A DNA stretch of 64,000 bases from Sandaracinaceae bacterium (GTDB taxonomy: Bacteria > Myxococcota_A > Polyangia > Polyangiales > Sandaracinaceae): NCBI GenBank assembly GCA_019637095.1, contig JAHBWG010000010.1, positions 62,001 through 126,000 of the forward strand, given 5' to 3'. A program made the position numbers and the translations under genes. Below, piece after piece: positions 6,316-16,400 of this stretch (positions within the stretch are counted from its first letter, which is position 1; each line of letters begins with the position of its first letter). The notes beneath the pieces are model-generated. The model was given only the letters and a program-made list of their open reading frames with translations, was not told the DNA's origin and did no database searches.

Positions 6316-8937
6316 CTACGCCTCCCCCGGGGCGAGCGCGCTCGCGCGGGCGCCGTCCATCCACGCGCGCCAGTTGGTCCACGCGAGCGTGACGCCGACG
6401 ACGAGCAGGAAGCCCTTGAGCGCGAGCACGACGGCGCGCAGCGCCCACTCCGCCGTCTCGCCCGGCGCGCCGAGGTAGAAGACCAGCGCCACCGTCGTGA
6501 CGAGCGGCACCCCGGCGACGGCGGCGGCGACGGCCGGCGTCGTGCGCCCCTCCGCGTCGCAGCGCTTGAGCCACTGCCACTCGACCACCGCGAGCGCGAC
6601 GAACCCGACGGCGGCGCCGCCGCGGACCCACACCTCGGGGTGCCCGAAGCCCGCGGTGAACGCGTCGACGCCCATCACCACCGCGGCGAGCGCCGGCAGC
6701 CCGACCGCGGTCACGCGCCGCCACGTCCACCAGCTCTGGTCCTCGCTCGGATCCGCGGCCCCCGCGATCAAGAGCACGAGCGCGAGGATCATGTTGAGCG
6801 CGATGCCCAGGTGCAGCGTCCGCTCCGCGCCCACGAGCGCGAACAGGATGAAGCCGGGGAGCCACGAGCCGATGATCGAGCCGACCGTGTTGCCCGTGTA
6901 GACCACCGCGACGTCGCGCGCGATCTGATCGCCGCCCGCCGTCCACACGCGCACGGTCAGCGGGAACATCGCTCCCATGCCCAAGGTGGAGGGCAGGGTG
7001 CACAGCACGATCGTCACGAACATGAAGAACTGCACGACGCCGACCCGGTCGGGCAACGCCGAGGTCGGGATGCCGGCGACGAGCTGCGCGAACGCGTACG
7101 GGATCTCGTCTTGCCAGTAGTAGGAGACGACGGTCGCGCCCGCGATGAAGAGCTGGATGACGGCGACGAGCAGCGTCGGGGTGCGCGCGAGGAGCGAGGC
7201 GATGACGAGGAACGCCGCGACCGCCGCGACGACCGACAACAGGATTTGAGGGAGATATCCGGGGAACTTCCACGCGTTGATGACGGCGGCGACGACCGGC
7301 AGGGCCGCGATGCCCACCGTGAGGATCGGCTTCCAGATCGCGAGGTCGTCGCGGAACGCGACCTCGTCGCCGCGCCGCCGGCGCATGCGCACCGTCACCC
7401 ACAGGACGGCGATCGCGATCGGCGCGAGGTAACAGAGGCTCAGGAGGGCGTAGTTCAGCACGCTGCCGTGGGAGCGCTGCTGCACGTTCTGCGGGTTCAC
7501 GATGTCGACGAGCCAGGGGATGTTCGCGAGCAGCACGAGGGCACCGCTCGCGAGGCCGATGCCGACGAACGGGGAGCTCTTGCGGCCCATGAACGCGCTC
7601 ATCGCCGCCGAGCCCGTGGCGATGCCGATGAGGAACGTCTCGAGGATCAGCGAGAACGAGTAGATCGAGCTGCCGATGGTCATCGCGAGCGCGCGCGACC
7701 ACACGACCTCGTAGCCGAGCGCGGCGGCGCCGGACGCCGCGAACGCGAGGAACGCGGCCTTGCGCGCGAGCTCCGGGATGCGCGGCTCCGGCTCCGAGTC
7801 GGCCGCGTCGTCTCCCTCGGGCTCGCCCCAGAGCTCCATCATCTGGAGCACGAGCGCGAGCAGCGCGATCGCGGCGCCGCCGAAGAGCGCGATGCGGACG
7901 AAGAGGACCTCGATGCCGCCTTCGCCGAAGAACGAGACGCCCCCGAGGCCTGCGAGGCCGACGAACGCGGCCGCGCGGATCGCGAGGCCACGCCGCGCCG
8001 CCGGATCGAGCGCCGGCGCGGCGACGCTCGGGTCCTCCTCGACCGGCGGCGGCTTCTTCTGGCGCTTCTTGCGCGGGGCCTCGGGCGGCGCGTCGCCTTC
8101 GGCTTCGTCGGCGGCGCGGAGCGGCGCGTCGCGGTACGCGCCGACCTGCGCGTCCTCGGGGCGCGCGTCGTCGAACGCCTCCCCCGCGGCGCCGTCCTCG
8201 GGACGGGCCGGGGCGGGCGCCTCCTCGCGCGTCGGCCAGAAGCGCAGGGGCTCGCCCGGCTTCCACATCCCCTCGAGGAGCGAGCGGCGGGCGGCGAAGA
8301 TGATGATCGCGAGGCCGAAGTTCATCGAGCACGCGACGATGTTCGTGACGGAGAGGCCGAAGGCGGGCATCAGCACGAACGCGCTCAAGAGGGGCCCCGT
8401 CGCGGCGCCGAAGGTGTTGAGCGCGTAGAGCACGCCGACGCGCGCGCCCGCCGCCTGCGAGCTCTGCGCGGCCGAGACGAAGTGCCGCGTCAAGAGCGGC
8501 AGCGTCGAGCCCATGAGCGTCGTCGGCAGGATCAGGATTGGGGCGACGCAGAGGAAGCGGGCGATCATGAACATGCCCGACTCGGCGCCGAGCTCGGCGC
8601 GCAACAGCTCGTTCACGCTCGCGAGCCAGCCGTCCGAGCGGACGAGGAGCGGGACGACGAGGCCCCAGATCCCGACGCCGATCTCGGCGACCGCGTAGGC
8701 GATGATCGGGTGGCGGATGCGGTTGGCGTACTTGCCGCCGAGCCACGCCCCGAGGCCCAGACCCGCCATGAAGACGGTGAGCACGGTGCTGATCGCCACG
8801 CTCGTCGCGCCGAAGACGTGGTGGAGCATCCGCGTCCAGATCGTCTGGAAGATCAGGCTCGACGCGCCGCTCAAGAAGAAGGCGAGGTACGCGGCGACGG
8901 CGCGGGAGCTGATCGCTCGGGAGGCGGGGCTGGCCAA
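6316..8937 (-). CDS. Polytopic membrane protein, N-terminal half of the fused spermidine-synthase family
   Basis: 873 residues with about 20 hydrophobic segments. The opening AYLAFFLSGASSLIFQ, then WTRMLHHVFG and FMAGLGLGAWLGGKYANR, is the signature of the membrane region fused to spermidine-synthase-like domains in many proteobacteria; the topology is MFS-like. A charged cytoplasmic loop (about 240-300), rich in Pro, Glu, Arg and Lys, separates two membrane bundles. The second bundle again begins with an ALGYEVVWSRAL motif, so the protein looks internally duplicated. The start is TTG at 8937, supported by GGAG six bases upstream; a TATACT -10-like box lies at 8962-8967. It is followed 2 bases later by the soluble half. 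Cargo or function unknown. Confidence 0.8.
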   Translation of the reverse strand: MASPASRAISSRAVAAYLAFFLSGASSLIFQTIWTRMLHHVFGATSVAISTVLTVFMAGLGLGAWLGGKYANRIRHPIIAYAVAEIGVGIWGLVVPLLVRSDGWLASVNELLRAELGAESGMFMIARFLCVAPILILPTTLMGSTLPLLTRHFVSAAQSSQAAGARVGVLYALNTFGAATGPLLSAFVLMPAFGLSVTNIVACSMNFGLAIIIFAARRSLLEGMWKPGEPLRFWPTREEAPAPARPEDGAAGEAFDDARPEDAQVGAYRDAPLRAADEAEGDAPPEAPRKKRQKKPPPVEEDPSVAAPALDPAARRGLAIRAAAFVGLAGLGGVSFFGEGGIEVLFVRIALFGGAAIALLALVLQMMELWGEPEGDDAADSEPEPRIPELARKAAFLAFAASGAAALGYEVVWSRALAMTIGSSIYSFSLILETFLIGIATGSAAMSAFMGRKSSPFVGIGLASGALVLLANIPWLVDIVNPQNVQQRSHGSVLNYALLSLCYLAPIAIAVLWVTVRMRRRRGDEVAFRDDLAIWKPILTVGIAALPVVAAVINAWKFPGYLPQILLSVVAAVAAFLVIASLLARTPTLLVAVIQLFIAGATVVSYYWQDEIPYAFAQLVAGIPTSALPDRVGVVQFFMFVTIVLCTLPSTLGMGAMFPLTVRVWTAGGDQIARDVAVVYTGNTVGSIIGSWLPGFILFALVGAERTLHLGIALNMILALVLLIAGAADPSEDQSWWTWRRVTAVGLPALAAVVMGVDAFTAGFGHPEVWVRGGAAVGFVALAVVEWQWLKRCDAEGRTTPAVAAAVAGVPLVTTVALVFYLGAPGETAEWALRAVVLALKGFLLVVGVTLAWTNWRAWMDGARASALAPGEA

Positions 8938-8961
8938 GGGGTCTCCGGAAAAAGTCGGCGG

Positions 8962-8967
8962 AGTATA
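8962..8967 (-). promoter_or_regulatory. -10-like TATACT box upstream of the membrane/SpeE-like pair
   Basis: TATACT (5/6 to consensus) on the minus strand lies in an AT-richer patch 25 bases before the TTG start. No convincing -35 lies 16-18 bases upstream. The same octamer CTATACTC recurs before the S41 protease gene (16606-16613). Confidence 0.35.
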
Positions 8968-9050
8968 GAGGCGGATCGGCGCGGCGCATCCACCCGTTTC
9001 GCGGCGGGCAGGGGCTGGCGCGCGGGCGGCCGGGACGCGACACTCGGCGA

Positions 9051-9692
9051 GTGGGTGCGACGCTCGCCCGGATCGGCCTCACCGCGCTCCTCTTCGGCGC
9101 GAGCGTGCCTGCGTCGGCCCAGCCCGCGCGGGGCGAGCGAGCCGGCGCGGCGCGCGCGGCGCGGCTGATCTCGCGCGGGGAGGCGTACCTCGCGGCGGGC
9201 GATCGCGGGAGCGCGATCGGGTACTTCCGCGAGGCGATCGACGCGGACCCGCTCGCGGCGCGCGCGTACCTGCGCCTCGGGGAGGCCTACCGCGAGCGCG
9301 GATCGCTCGACGACGCGCGCGCCGTCCTCGAGGCGGGCCTCGAGCGCGCGCCCGACGAGCCGGCGCTCTGGCTCGCGCTCGCCGGCGCGCTCCTGGCGGC
9401 GGGCGATCTCGACGCGGCGGCCGCCGCGGTGCGGGGCCTCCTCGAGCGCCGCCCCGATCACGCCGAGGCGATGCGCCTGCGCGCGGAGCTCGCGCGCGAG
9501 CGCGGCGCGTGGTCGGAGGCGCTCACCGCGTACCGGGCGCGGCTCGCCTCGCCGGCGAGCCCGGAGGAGGCGGCGGAGGCGCTGCGCCACGAGCGCGCGC
9601 TCCGGATCCTGGCGCGCCCGCTCGATCCGGTGTCCGCGCCGCGCGCGTGCGAGGGCTCGGCGGTCCGGCGGGCGCTCGCGCGCTGCCGGTGA
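9051..9692 (+). CDS. Exported TPR protein
   Basis: 213 residues starting at GTG 9051. The N-terminus is a typical signal peptide (hydrophobic run IGLTALLFGASVPASA, likely cut after ASA at about 23). From about residue 37 there are three to four tetratricopeptide units, recognisable by AYLAAGDRGSAIGYFREAI, then AYLRLGEAYRERG and ALWLALAGALLAAGDLDAA. TPR arrays bind protein partners, so it is probably a periplasmic scaffold; no enzyme motif is present. It is a single plus-strand gene divergent from the membrane/SpeE-like pair and convergent with the sigma factor. Partner unknown. Confidence 0.75.
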   Translation: MGATLARIGLTALLFGASVPASAQPARGERAGAARAARLISRGEAYLAAGDRGSAIGYFREAIDADPLAARAYLRLGEAYRERGSLDDARAVLEAGLERAPDEPALWLALAGALLAAGDLDAAAAAVRGLLERRPDHAEAMRLRAELARERGAWSEALTAYRARLASPASPEEAAEALRHERALRILARPLDPVSAPRACEGSAVRRALARCR

Positions 9693-9707
9693 GCGGCGAC
9701 TCGCGCT

Positions 9708-10394
9708 TCAGGTTCCGTCGAGCACGACGCGCAGCTTGCCGAGCGCGCGCGAGCAGATGCGGGAGGCCCACGACTTGGTGATGCCGAGCTCGGCGCCGAT
9801 CTCGTCGAGCTGACGGCCGTCGAGGTAGTAGCCCTCGACGAGCGCTCTCTCCCGGGCCTCGAGGACGTCGAGGGCCGCGCGCACCCGCACGCGCTCCTCG
9901 GCGCGCACCACCTGATCCTCGGGCGTCGCGTCCGCGTCCGCGTCCGGGTCTTGGCCGACCGCGCCGATCACGTACGCCGCGCACGTCTTGCCGAGGATAT
10001 CGTCGAACGCCGCGAGGGTCTCGGCGATCGATGCCCGCGCCTCCGGCGTCGCCGCGCGCGCCATCGCCGCCTCCTCCGCGCTGCGGTCGAGCGTCTCGGC
10101 GGCGCGCCGCATGACGTGGGCGCGGCGCGGGAGGTACGCCATCTGGCGGACCCCATCGAGGATCGCGCCGCGGATGCGGTAGTGGGCGAAGTGCTCGAAG
10201 CGCACCCCGCGCGTCGGGTCGAAGCGCTCCCGCGCCTCGAGCAGCCCGCGCATCCCGTACGCGACGAGATCGTCGAAGTCGACCTTCAGGTCGAGCTGGG
10301 CGCGCAGCCCCTGGGCGAGCGCCCGCACCTGGCCCTCGTGCTCGCGGACGAACGCGTCGTCGGCCGGCGGCTGCGCCATCGGCGCCGAGTCCAC
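9708..10394 (-). CDS. Sigma-70 family factor, FliA/WhiG-like (group 3)
   Basis: 228 residues. Region 2 begins near residue 37 with DFDDLVAYGMRGLLEA, then RFDPTRGVRFEHFAHYRIRG and AILDGVRQ, the pattern of FliA, WhiG and SigB-like sigma factors. Region 4 near the C-terminus has LEARERALVEGYYLDG, then the helix-turn-helix QLDEIGAELGITKSWASRI. Region 3 is degenerate and interrupted by an acidic Asp/Ala stretch (DPDADADATPED). The frame starts at GTG 10394; ATG at 10379 is an alternative. No flagellar genes are nearby, so the regulon cannot be inferred. It is followed by nothing in the same operon and ends convergently with the TPR gene. Confidence 0.88.
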   Translation of the reverse strand: MDSAPMAQPPADDAFVREHEGQVRALAQGLRAQLDLKVDFDDLVAYGMRGLLEARERFDPTRGVRFEHFAHYRIRGAILDGVRQMAYLPRRAHVMRRAAETLDRSAEEAAMARAATPEARASIAETLAAFDDILGKTCAAYVIGAVGQDPDADADATPEDQVVRAEERVRVRAALDVLEARERALVEGYYLDGRQLDEIGAELGITKSWASRICSRALGKLRVVLDGT

Positions 10395-10459
10395 ACCATG
10401 CCCCGCGCGCGGTCAAGCGAGGTTCGCGTCGCTTCGCCGAGCCACCGCGGCGCTCGCGC

Positions 10460-11056
10460 TCACCTCGGCCGCGCGCCGAAGAGCTCCGCGAACGGGGCGA
10501 CCTCGCGGGGCATCGGGTGCCCGGCGCGGTGGCGGCGCCAGAGCGCCTCGGCGATCGCGTCGACGGCGTGCTCGCGCGGGATCGAGCGCGCGTGCTCGGG
10601 GATCGCGGCGCGCGTCCGCAGCGCCTCGAGATCGTCGGCGCGGCCGATCGGCAGCGCCAGCGCGTCCATCGCGCCGGGCGTCCAGCTCACGCGCAGCGCG
10701 TCGACGAACTCGCCGTAGAGGTGCCGCACGACCGCGGCGCCGCCCGCGCGCTCGTCCCCCCACGCGAACGCGAGGTCCTCTCCGTCCGCTGGCCCGCGCG
10801 GGCAGGCGTGGAGCGCCGCGGCGATCGCGCGGGCGATGTCGGGCTCGCGCTCGACGCCCAGGAGCAGCGCGAGCGCGTTCGCGTCGCCCCCCACCTCGGC
10901 GACGAGCTTCTCGCGGGCGGCGCGCGGCATGTCCGCGTACGCGAGGGCGAGCCCCGCGGCCGCCTCGGGATCGCGGCCCGACGCCTCGAGGAGCGCCTCG
11001 AACGGGGTCCTCTGCTCGTCGGCGTCCCACACGAGCTCGAGCCGTCGTTCGCTCAC
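10460..11056 (-). CDS. Hypothetical protein, 198 aa
   Basis: Not recognised. It starts at GTG 11056. The sequence is Ala- and acid-rich and helical, with no signal peptide or membrane segment. The first part resembles degenerate armadillo/HEAT-like helices (EAAAGLALAYADMPRAAREKL, then DANALALLLGVEREPDIA). The end has a histidine/arginine patch ALWRRHRAGHPMPRE. It lies 65 bp upstream of the sigma-factor gene on the same strand, so the two may be co-transcribed; a regulatory link is speculative. Codon use matches its neighbours, supporting a real gene. Confidence 0.6.
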   Translation of the reverse strand: MSERRLELVWDADEQRTPFEALLEASGRDPEAAAGLALAYADMPRAAREKLVAEVGGDANALALLLGVEREPDIARAIAAALHACPRGPADGEDLAFAWGDERAGGAAVVRHLYGEFVDALRVSWTPGAMDALALPIGRADDLEALRTRAAIPEHARSIPREHAVDAIAEALWRRHRAGHPMPREVAPFAELFGARPR

Positions 11057-11110
11057 GCCTGCACCATCGCGACGCCCGTCATAACGCGGCCCGCGCGCGG
11101 CGTCACGCGT

Positions 11111-12469
11111 TCAGGGCTCGCGGGGCGGCGGCAGCGTGCTCGGGCGCCGGCTCTCGAGCTCGTCCGGCGTCGCGGGACGCAGCGCGACGCGGTGCACGCG
11201 GCGGCGGCGCACGTCCTCGACCACCGCCGTCCACGCGCCGAGGCGCAGCGTGTCGCCCGGGTGCGCCAGCCGCCCGAGGCTCGCGAGGATGTAGCCGCTC
11301 ACCGTCTCGGCGCCCTCGAGCGGCGGCACGACGAGCCCCTCGAGCGTCAGCTCGTCCATCGGGAGCGTTCCGTCGACGATCGCGCCGTCGTCGGTGATCC
11401 GCACGCCGGGCCCCTCGACGTGGAGCTCGTCTTGGATGTCGCCGACGAGCTCCTCGACGACGTCCTCGAGGGTCACGAGCCCGCGCGTGCCGCCGTACTC
11501 GTCGACCACGAGCGCGATGGGGATCTTCGTCGACTGGAACGCGTTGAGCACCTCGCCGACGGAGCGCGCCTCGGGCACGAAGAGGATGTCGCGCTTCAGA
11601 TCGCGGATCGCCCCCTGCGCGCTGCGCGCGGCCATCATGAGGTCCTTGACGTAGAGGTAGCCCACCGCCTTGTCGGGGTCGCCGTCCGGGGCGATCGGGT
11701 AGCGGCTGAAGCCGAAGCGGCGGACCATCCGCATGCAGGTCTCGAGGTCCGCGTCGAGCGGCAGCGTGATCATGTCGACCCGCGGCACCATCACCGCGCG
11801 GACCGGGCGCGCCGTCGCGCGCAGGACGCGCTCGAGGAGCTCGCGCTCGGTGCCTTCGAGCCCTCGCTCGCTCAGCGACGCCTTGATCACGAGGCGCAGC
11901 TCCTCCTTGGAGAGCTTGCCCTCCGCGTGCTGCGGCGCGGGGAGCTTGAGCCAAAGGAGCACGAGGTTCGAGCAACCGTTCAGGAGGATCAGCGCCGGGT
12001 AGGAGGCGTAGTAGAACCACTGGAGCGCGCGCGACGAGTAGCGGCTGACGTCCTCCGGGCGCTGGATGGCGAGGCTCTTCGGGACGAGCTCGCCGAGCAC
12101 GATGTGCAGGAACGAGAGGACCGCGAAGGCGACCGTCGTCGCGATGCCGTGGACCCAGATCGACGGATCTCCGTCGGCGCCGGTCGCCGGGACGCCGAGC
12201 GCCTCGATCCCCGACGCGATCATGCTCGCGAGCGCCGGCTCGCCGAGCCAGCCCAGGCCGAGCGAGGCGAGGGTGATGCCGAGCTGCGTCGCCGAGAGGT
12301 ACGCGTCGAGCTGCCGGGTGATCGCGAAGGCGCGCTGCGCGTCGGCGTCGCCCTTCTGCGCGAGCGCCTCGAGCGCGCTCGGGCGGACCTTGGCGAGCGC
12401 GAACTCCGCGGCGACGAAGAACGCGTTCGCGGCGACGCACGCCAGCGCGAGCAGGAGGTAGAGCAGCAC
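11111..12469 (-). CDS. CNNM/CorC-type transmembrane protein with CBS pair
   Basis: 452 residues in the order of the hemolysin-C/CorC/CNNM family. An N-terminal CNNM membrane domain (about 1-190) carries NAFFVAAEFALAKVR and HIVLGELVPKSLAI. A CBS-domain pair (about 205-325) begins with the typical VMVPRVDMITL and ends with VVDEYGGTRGLVTLEDVVEELVG. A C-terminal CorC/HlyC domain (about 345-430) follows. Family members are linked to magnesium or cobalt efflux and to lipid-related stress; the exact substrate cannot be read from sequence. The start GTG 12469 is divergent from the homoserine kinase gene, 52 bp away. Confidence 0.92.
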   Translation of the reverse strand: MLLYLLLALACVAANAFFVAAEFALAKVRPSALEALAQKGDADAQRAFAITRQLDAYLSATQLGITLASLGLGWLGEPALASMIASGIEALGVPATGADGDPSIWVHGIATTVAFAVLSFLHIVLGELVPKSLAIQRPEDVSRYSSRALQWFYYASYPALILLNGCSNLVLLWLKLPAPQHAEGKLSKEELRLVIKASLSERGLEGTERELLERVLRATARPVRAVMVPRVDMITLPLDADLETCMRMVRRFGFSRYPIAPDGDPDKAVGYLYVKDLMMAARSAQGAIRDLKRDILFVPEARSVGEVLNAFQSTKIPIALVVDEYGGTRGLVTLEDVVEELVGDIQDELHVEGPGVRITDDGAIVDGTLPMDELTLEGLVVPPLEGAETVSGYILASLGRLAHPGDTLRLGAWTAVVEDVRRRRVHRVALRPATPDELESRRPSTLPPPREP

Positions 12470-12521
12470 CCGGGGGATCTCGGTGGTAACACCGGCCTCC
12501 GCGGCGTGTAAACCTCGTCCC

Positions 12522-13445
12522 GTGGCGATCTATACGGAGCTCTCGCTCGAGGAGGCGGACCGGATCTCGCGTGCGCACGGGCTCGGCGCGGCGCTCGGCG
12601 TCGAGGGCGTGCCCGCGGGGAGCGTGAACTCGAACTTCTTCGTCGACACCGAGGCGCGCCGCGTCTTCGTGCGGATCTACGAGGAGCAGGAGGCGGACGG
12701 GGTCGAGCACGAGTGGGCGCTGCTCGACCATCTGCGCGGGGCGGGGCTACCCGTGCCCGCGCGCGTGGCCGGTGCGGCGCCGGGCGAGCTCCGCGTCGCG
12801 GGCAAGCCGACGGCGGTGTTCGAGGTGGTCGGGGGGCACGAGGTCTGCCAGCGCATGGTCGGTCCGGCGCGGGCCCGCGCGGTCGGCGCGCTGCTCGCGC
12901 GCGCACACCTCGCGGCCCCCGGCTTCCATCGGCGCCGCGCGGGTCGCTTCACGCGCGCGGACGTCCGGCGCCGGCTCGACGGAGTCGCCGCGCTCGATCG
13001 GCCCGAGCTGCGCGAGGCGGTCGGCGTCCTCTACACGACGCTGGACGAGCTCGACGGGACGTGGCCGGCCGAGCTCCCCGGCGGGGTGGTGCACGGCGAT
13101 CTCTTCCGCGACAACGTGCGCTGGGAGGGCGACGCGATCGCCTGCGTGCTCGACTGGGAGAGCGCGGCGGACGACGCGTTCGTCTACGACCTCGCCGTCA
13201 CGACGCTCGCGTGGTGCTTCGGCGACACGCTCGAGGCGCCGCTCGTCGAGGCGATGTGGGCCGGCTACGAGGCGGTGCGCCCGCTCTCTGACCGAGAGGC
13301 GCGCGCGCGACCGCTCGCGCTCCGCGCCGCCGCGGCGCGCTTCACCGTCACGCGGATCACCGACTATCACCTGCGCTCGGGGGGCGCGCAGGTGACGAAG
13401 GACTGGCGCCGGTTCTACCGGCGCCTCCTCTGCGTGCGCCCGTGA
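12522..13445 (+). CDS. thrB: Homoserine kinase, APH-fold (ThrB type II)
   Basis: It phosphorylates homoserine in threonine synthesis. This is the aminoglycoside-phosphotransferase-fold version, not the GHMP version of E. coli. The GTG start at 12522 gives the family N-terminus (M)AIYTELSLEEADRI followed by G-x-VNSNFFV. The catalytic loop VVHGDLFRDN covers about residues 189-198 (D193, N198) and the metal site is in VLDWE. Length is 307 aa, normal for the family. An aspartate kinase gene for the same pathway lies in this window (26602) but is not linked in an operon. A general small-molecule kinase of the same fold is the main alternative. Confidence 0.85.
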   Translation: MAIYTELSLEEADRISRAHGLGAALGVEGVPAGSVNSNFFVDTEARRVFVRIYEEQEADGVEHEWALLDHLRGAGLPVPARVAGAAPGELRVAGKPTAVFEVVGGHEVCQRMVGPARARAVGALLARAHLAAPGFHRRRAGRFTRADVRRRLDGVAALDRPELREAVGVLYTTLDELDGTWPAELPGGVVHGDLFRDNVRWEGDAIACVLDWESAADDAFVYDLAVTTLAWCFGDTLEAPLVEAMWAGYEAVRPLSDREARARPLALRAAAARFTVTRITDYHLRSGGAQVTKDWRRFYRRLLCVRP

Positions 13446-13458
13446 GGAGCCGCGGGCT

Positions 13459-16400
13459 TCACTCCTCCTCGACGCCCATCTGGAACCACTCCTCGCTGTG
13501 GGTCGGCGTCGTGAGCAGCTCACCGTTCGGGCCGTCGCGGCGCACCACGAACGCCTGCCGCGAGATCGACTGGTCGTTCTCGCGCGCGACGACGACGACG
13601 TAGTTGATCCCCGGCCGCAGCCGGATCGTCGTGTCCATCGACGCCGCGCGCGGATCGTCCGCGTCGCGGTTCGAGCGGTAGTACGCCTTGCGGGCCCCGA
13701 CGTAGACGTACATGTCGCGCACGCGCGTCTCGTCGCGCGCGGTGGCCTGGATGCGCAGGCTGTCGCTGCGCGTCACGAGGTCCGGGGTCGAGACGGTGAG
13801 ATCGGGCGGCCGGCGCGTGAGCGCAGGGACGATCCGCGCCGTGCGCGCGGATCGATCCGCCGCCCCGAGGTCCGACGCGGCGACCCAGCCGGGCTGCCCC
13901 TCGGCGACGAGGATGCGCACGAAGCCGTCGTGCTCGGCCTCCGTGGCGACGGAGACCGCGCCGCCCGTGACGTGCGCGATCGGCGGGCTCGCGGCGCTCG
14001 GCTCGGCGCGGATGGCCGCGCCGTCGTTCACCCCGGCGCGCCCGCGGCGGGCCGCCGGAGCCGGCCCGTCCGGCGCGATCGGGACCTCGAGCCGCTCGGT
14101 CGTGGCCTCGCGCAGGTCGGCGTCGATGACGGAGACCTCGAGGCGCGCGACGTCACGATCGAAGTCGGGGAGCACCTCGAACGTGAACGCGACGGTCCGC
14201 TCCTCGCCGGGCTGGATGTCGTCGATGCGGAAGCGCCCCGCGTGCAGCACGACGCCGCGGCCGCTCATGTTGCGCAAGTTCGCTTGCGTCTCGTAGGTGC
14301 GGCCCGTGCCCGTGTTGCGCAGGTGCATGAAGATCGTCGCGCGCTCGCCGCGCTGCACCCGGCCGTCGCCGTTGCCGCGCACGTTGTCCGCGACCTGGAG
14401 CTGGTAGCTGAAACGCGGCCGGGGGAGGGACCGGACCTGGACCCGGATCTCGGCCGGCTCGGGCGCGTGCCCGTGGGCGTCGTGGAACTCGACGCGGATC
14501 CCGTCGGCGCGGTCGGGCAGGCTGCGCGGCAGCCGGCAGACGCGCCGCTCGTTCTGCGTCTCGCAGCGCCCGAGCGTGGTCGACCACTCGCGCGTCTGGC
14601 CCGGGTCGAGCCGGCCGAACACGAGCTCGCGCCCGCTGAAGAGGGCGTAGTCGCTCTGCGTCTGCGCGCGGAGCTGGTGGAGCGTGCGGTTGCCGCGGTT
14701 GGTCACGCGCACGCGCAGGTCGAACGGCTCGCCCGCGGTGCCCGTCGCGTCCGGCGTGCTCGTCGAGACCTGGACCTCGATCTGGCTCGCGCCCTGATCC
14801 GAGCCCTCCGACCAATCGACGCCGAGCGTGTTGAGCTCGCGGGTGACGTGCGCCATCTCCTCGCGGCGCACGCGGGTCAGCACGGGCTGGGCGTCCGCGA
14901 GCATCTGCCGCCGGCTGGAGTGGCCCGCCTCGCGGGCCGCGCCGAGCAGGAGCCGCGAGAAGCGCAGCAAGAACTCTTGCTCCTGCGCGTTCTCTTCCTG
15001 CTCGTCGGGGCTGCTCTGGCGCAGCGCCTCGCGCACGTCGCGCGGCAGGAAGTAGCTCAGCACCGCCGAGGGCTGATCCGCTTCGCGCGCGTTCGCGTTC
15101 GTGAGGTGCGAGGCGAGGTCCGACTCGCGCACGTACTCCTGGTCGACCGCGAGGTCCATGTCCTCGCGGTCCACCGTCATCGGCTCGATCGCGATGTCCG
15201 GCGTGATGCCGACCCCTTGGATCGAGACGTCGCCGGGCGTCAGGTACTGCGCGATGGTCAGCTTGAGCGCCGAGCCGTCCTCGTAGTCGTAGAGGACCTG
15301 CACGGAGCCCTTGCCGAACGTGCGCTGCCCGACGATGAGCGCGCGATCGTGGTTCTTGAGCGCGCCCGCGACGATCTCCGACGCCGAGGCGCTGCCCCCG
15401 TTGACGAGGACGACCATCGGGTAGTTCGGCTCGGTGCCCTCTTGCCGCGCGAACTTCTCGTCGCGCTGCGACGGATCGTTGCTCGAGGTCGTCACGATCG
15501 TGCCGGACGGTAGGAACGCGTCGGCGACGCGGACCGCCTGCTCGAGGAGGCCGCCGGGGTCGTCGCGCAGGTCGAGCACGAGCCCGCGCATGTTCTGCCG
15601 GTGGAGCTGCGCGAGGGCGCGGCGCATGTCCTCGTGCGTGTTCCCCTGGAAGCTCTTGATGCGGATGTAGCCGACGCCATCGCCGAGCATCCGGCTCTCG
15701 ACCGACTCGATGTGGATCACCGCGCGCGTGAGGTCGAAGCGGCGCGGTCGCGACCAGCCGCCGTCGCCCTCGCGCACGACGAAGATCCCCACCTGCGATC
15801 CGGGCGGCCCACGCAGGCGGTTCACCGCTTCGGAGAGCGGCATGTTGAGCGTGGACTCGTCGTTGATGGTGACGATGCGGTCCATGCGCCGCAGGCCCGC
15901 GCGGCCGGCGGGCGTGCCCTCCATCGGGCGGATGATCGTGAGCTGCCCGTCGCGGATCGAGATGACGATGCCGAGCCCGCCGAACTCGCCGCGGGTGCTC
16001 ATCCTCATCTCTTCGTACACCTCTGGCGTCAGCAGGATCGAGTGCGGGTCGAGCGTCCGCAGCATCCCGTTGATCGCGGCGTACTCGATGTCGCGCAGCT
16101 CCACGTCCTCGCCGCTCAGGTTCTGCTGGATGAACCCGAACACCTCGCGGAAGCGCGCGGAGAGCGTCCACGGGCTGTCCACGTCGTCGACGCGGAAGCG
16201 CGCGCGGCGGTTGTCGACGTGGAGCGTGACGTGGCTCTGACCCTCCTCGTGCTCGACGAGGATCGGGGCGACCTGCCGCTGCACCGCGTTGAGGCCGCCG
16301 AGGAACATGCTGCGCGGGTTGATCCGCTCGGGCTCCACGTAGTGGTTGCGTACGTGCAGGATCACGCGGTTCATCACCCGCAGCTCGGTCAGGTCGTACG

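Noticed and set aside
4115-6478. Long plus-strand open frame opposite the spermidine-synthase-like gene
   Set aside because: GC-driven shadow ORF: no ribosome site, no domain, composition dominated by Arg, Ala, Val and Asp, and the opposite strand has a clear domain structure.
6314-9082. Very long minus-strand frame that joins the soluble SpeE-like gene to an upstream extension reaching 9082
   Set aside because: The extension is Arg/Ala/Pro-rich and shadows the hydrophobic membrane gene in another frame. The real start of the soluble gene is ATG 6313, just after the membrane gene's stop.
12483-12521. Upstream start at 12483 for homoserine kinase
   Set aside because: The extra 13 residues do not match the family N-terminus, which begins at the GTG 12522 with AIYTELSLEEA.
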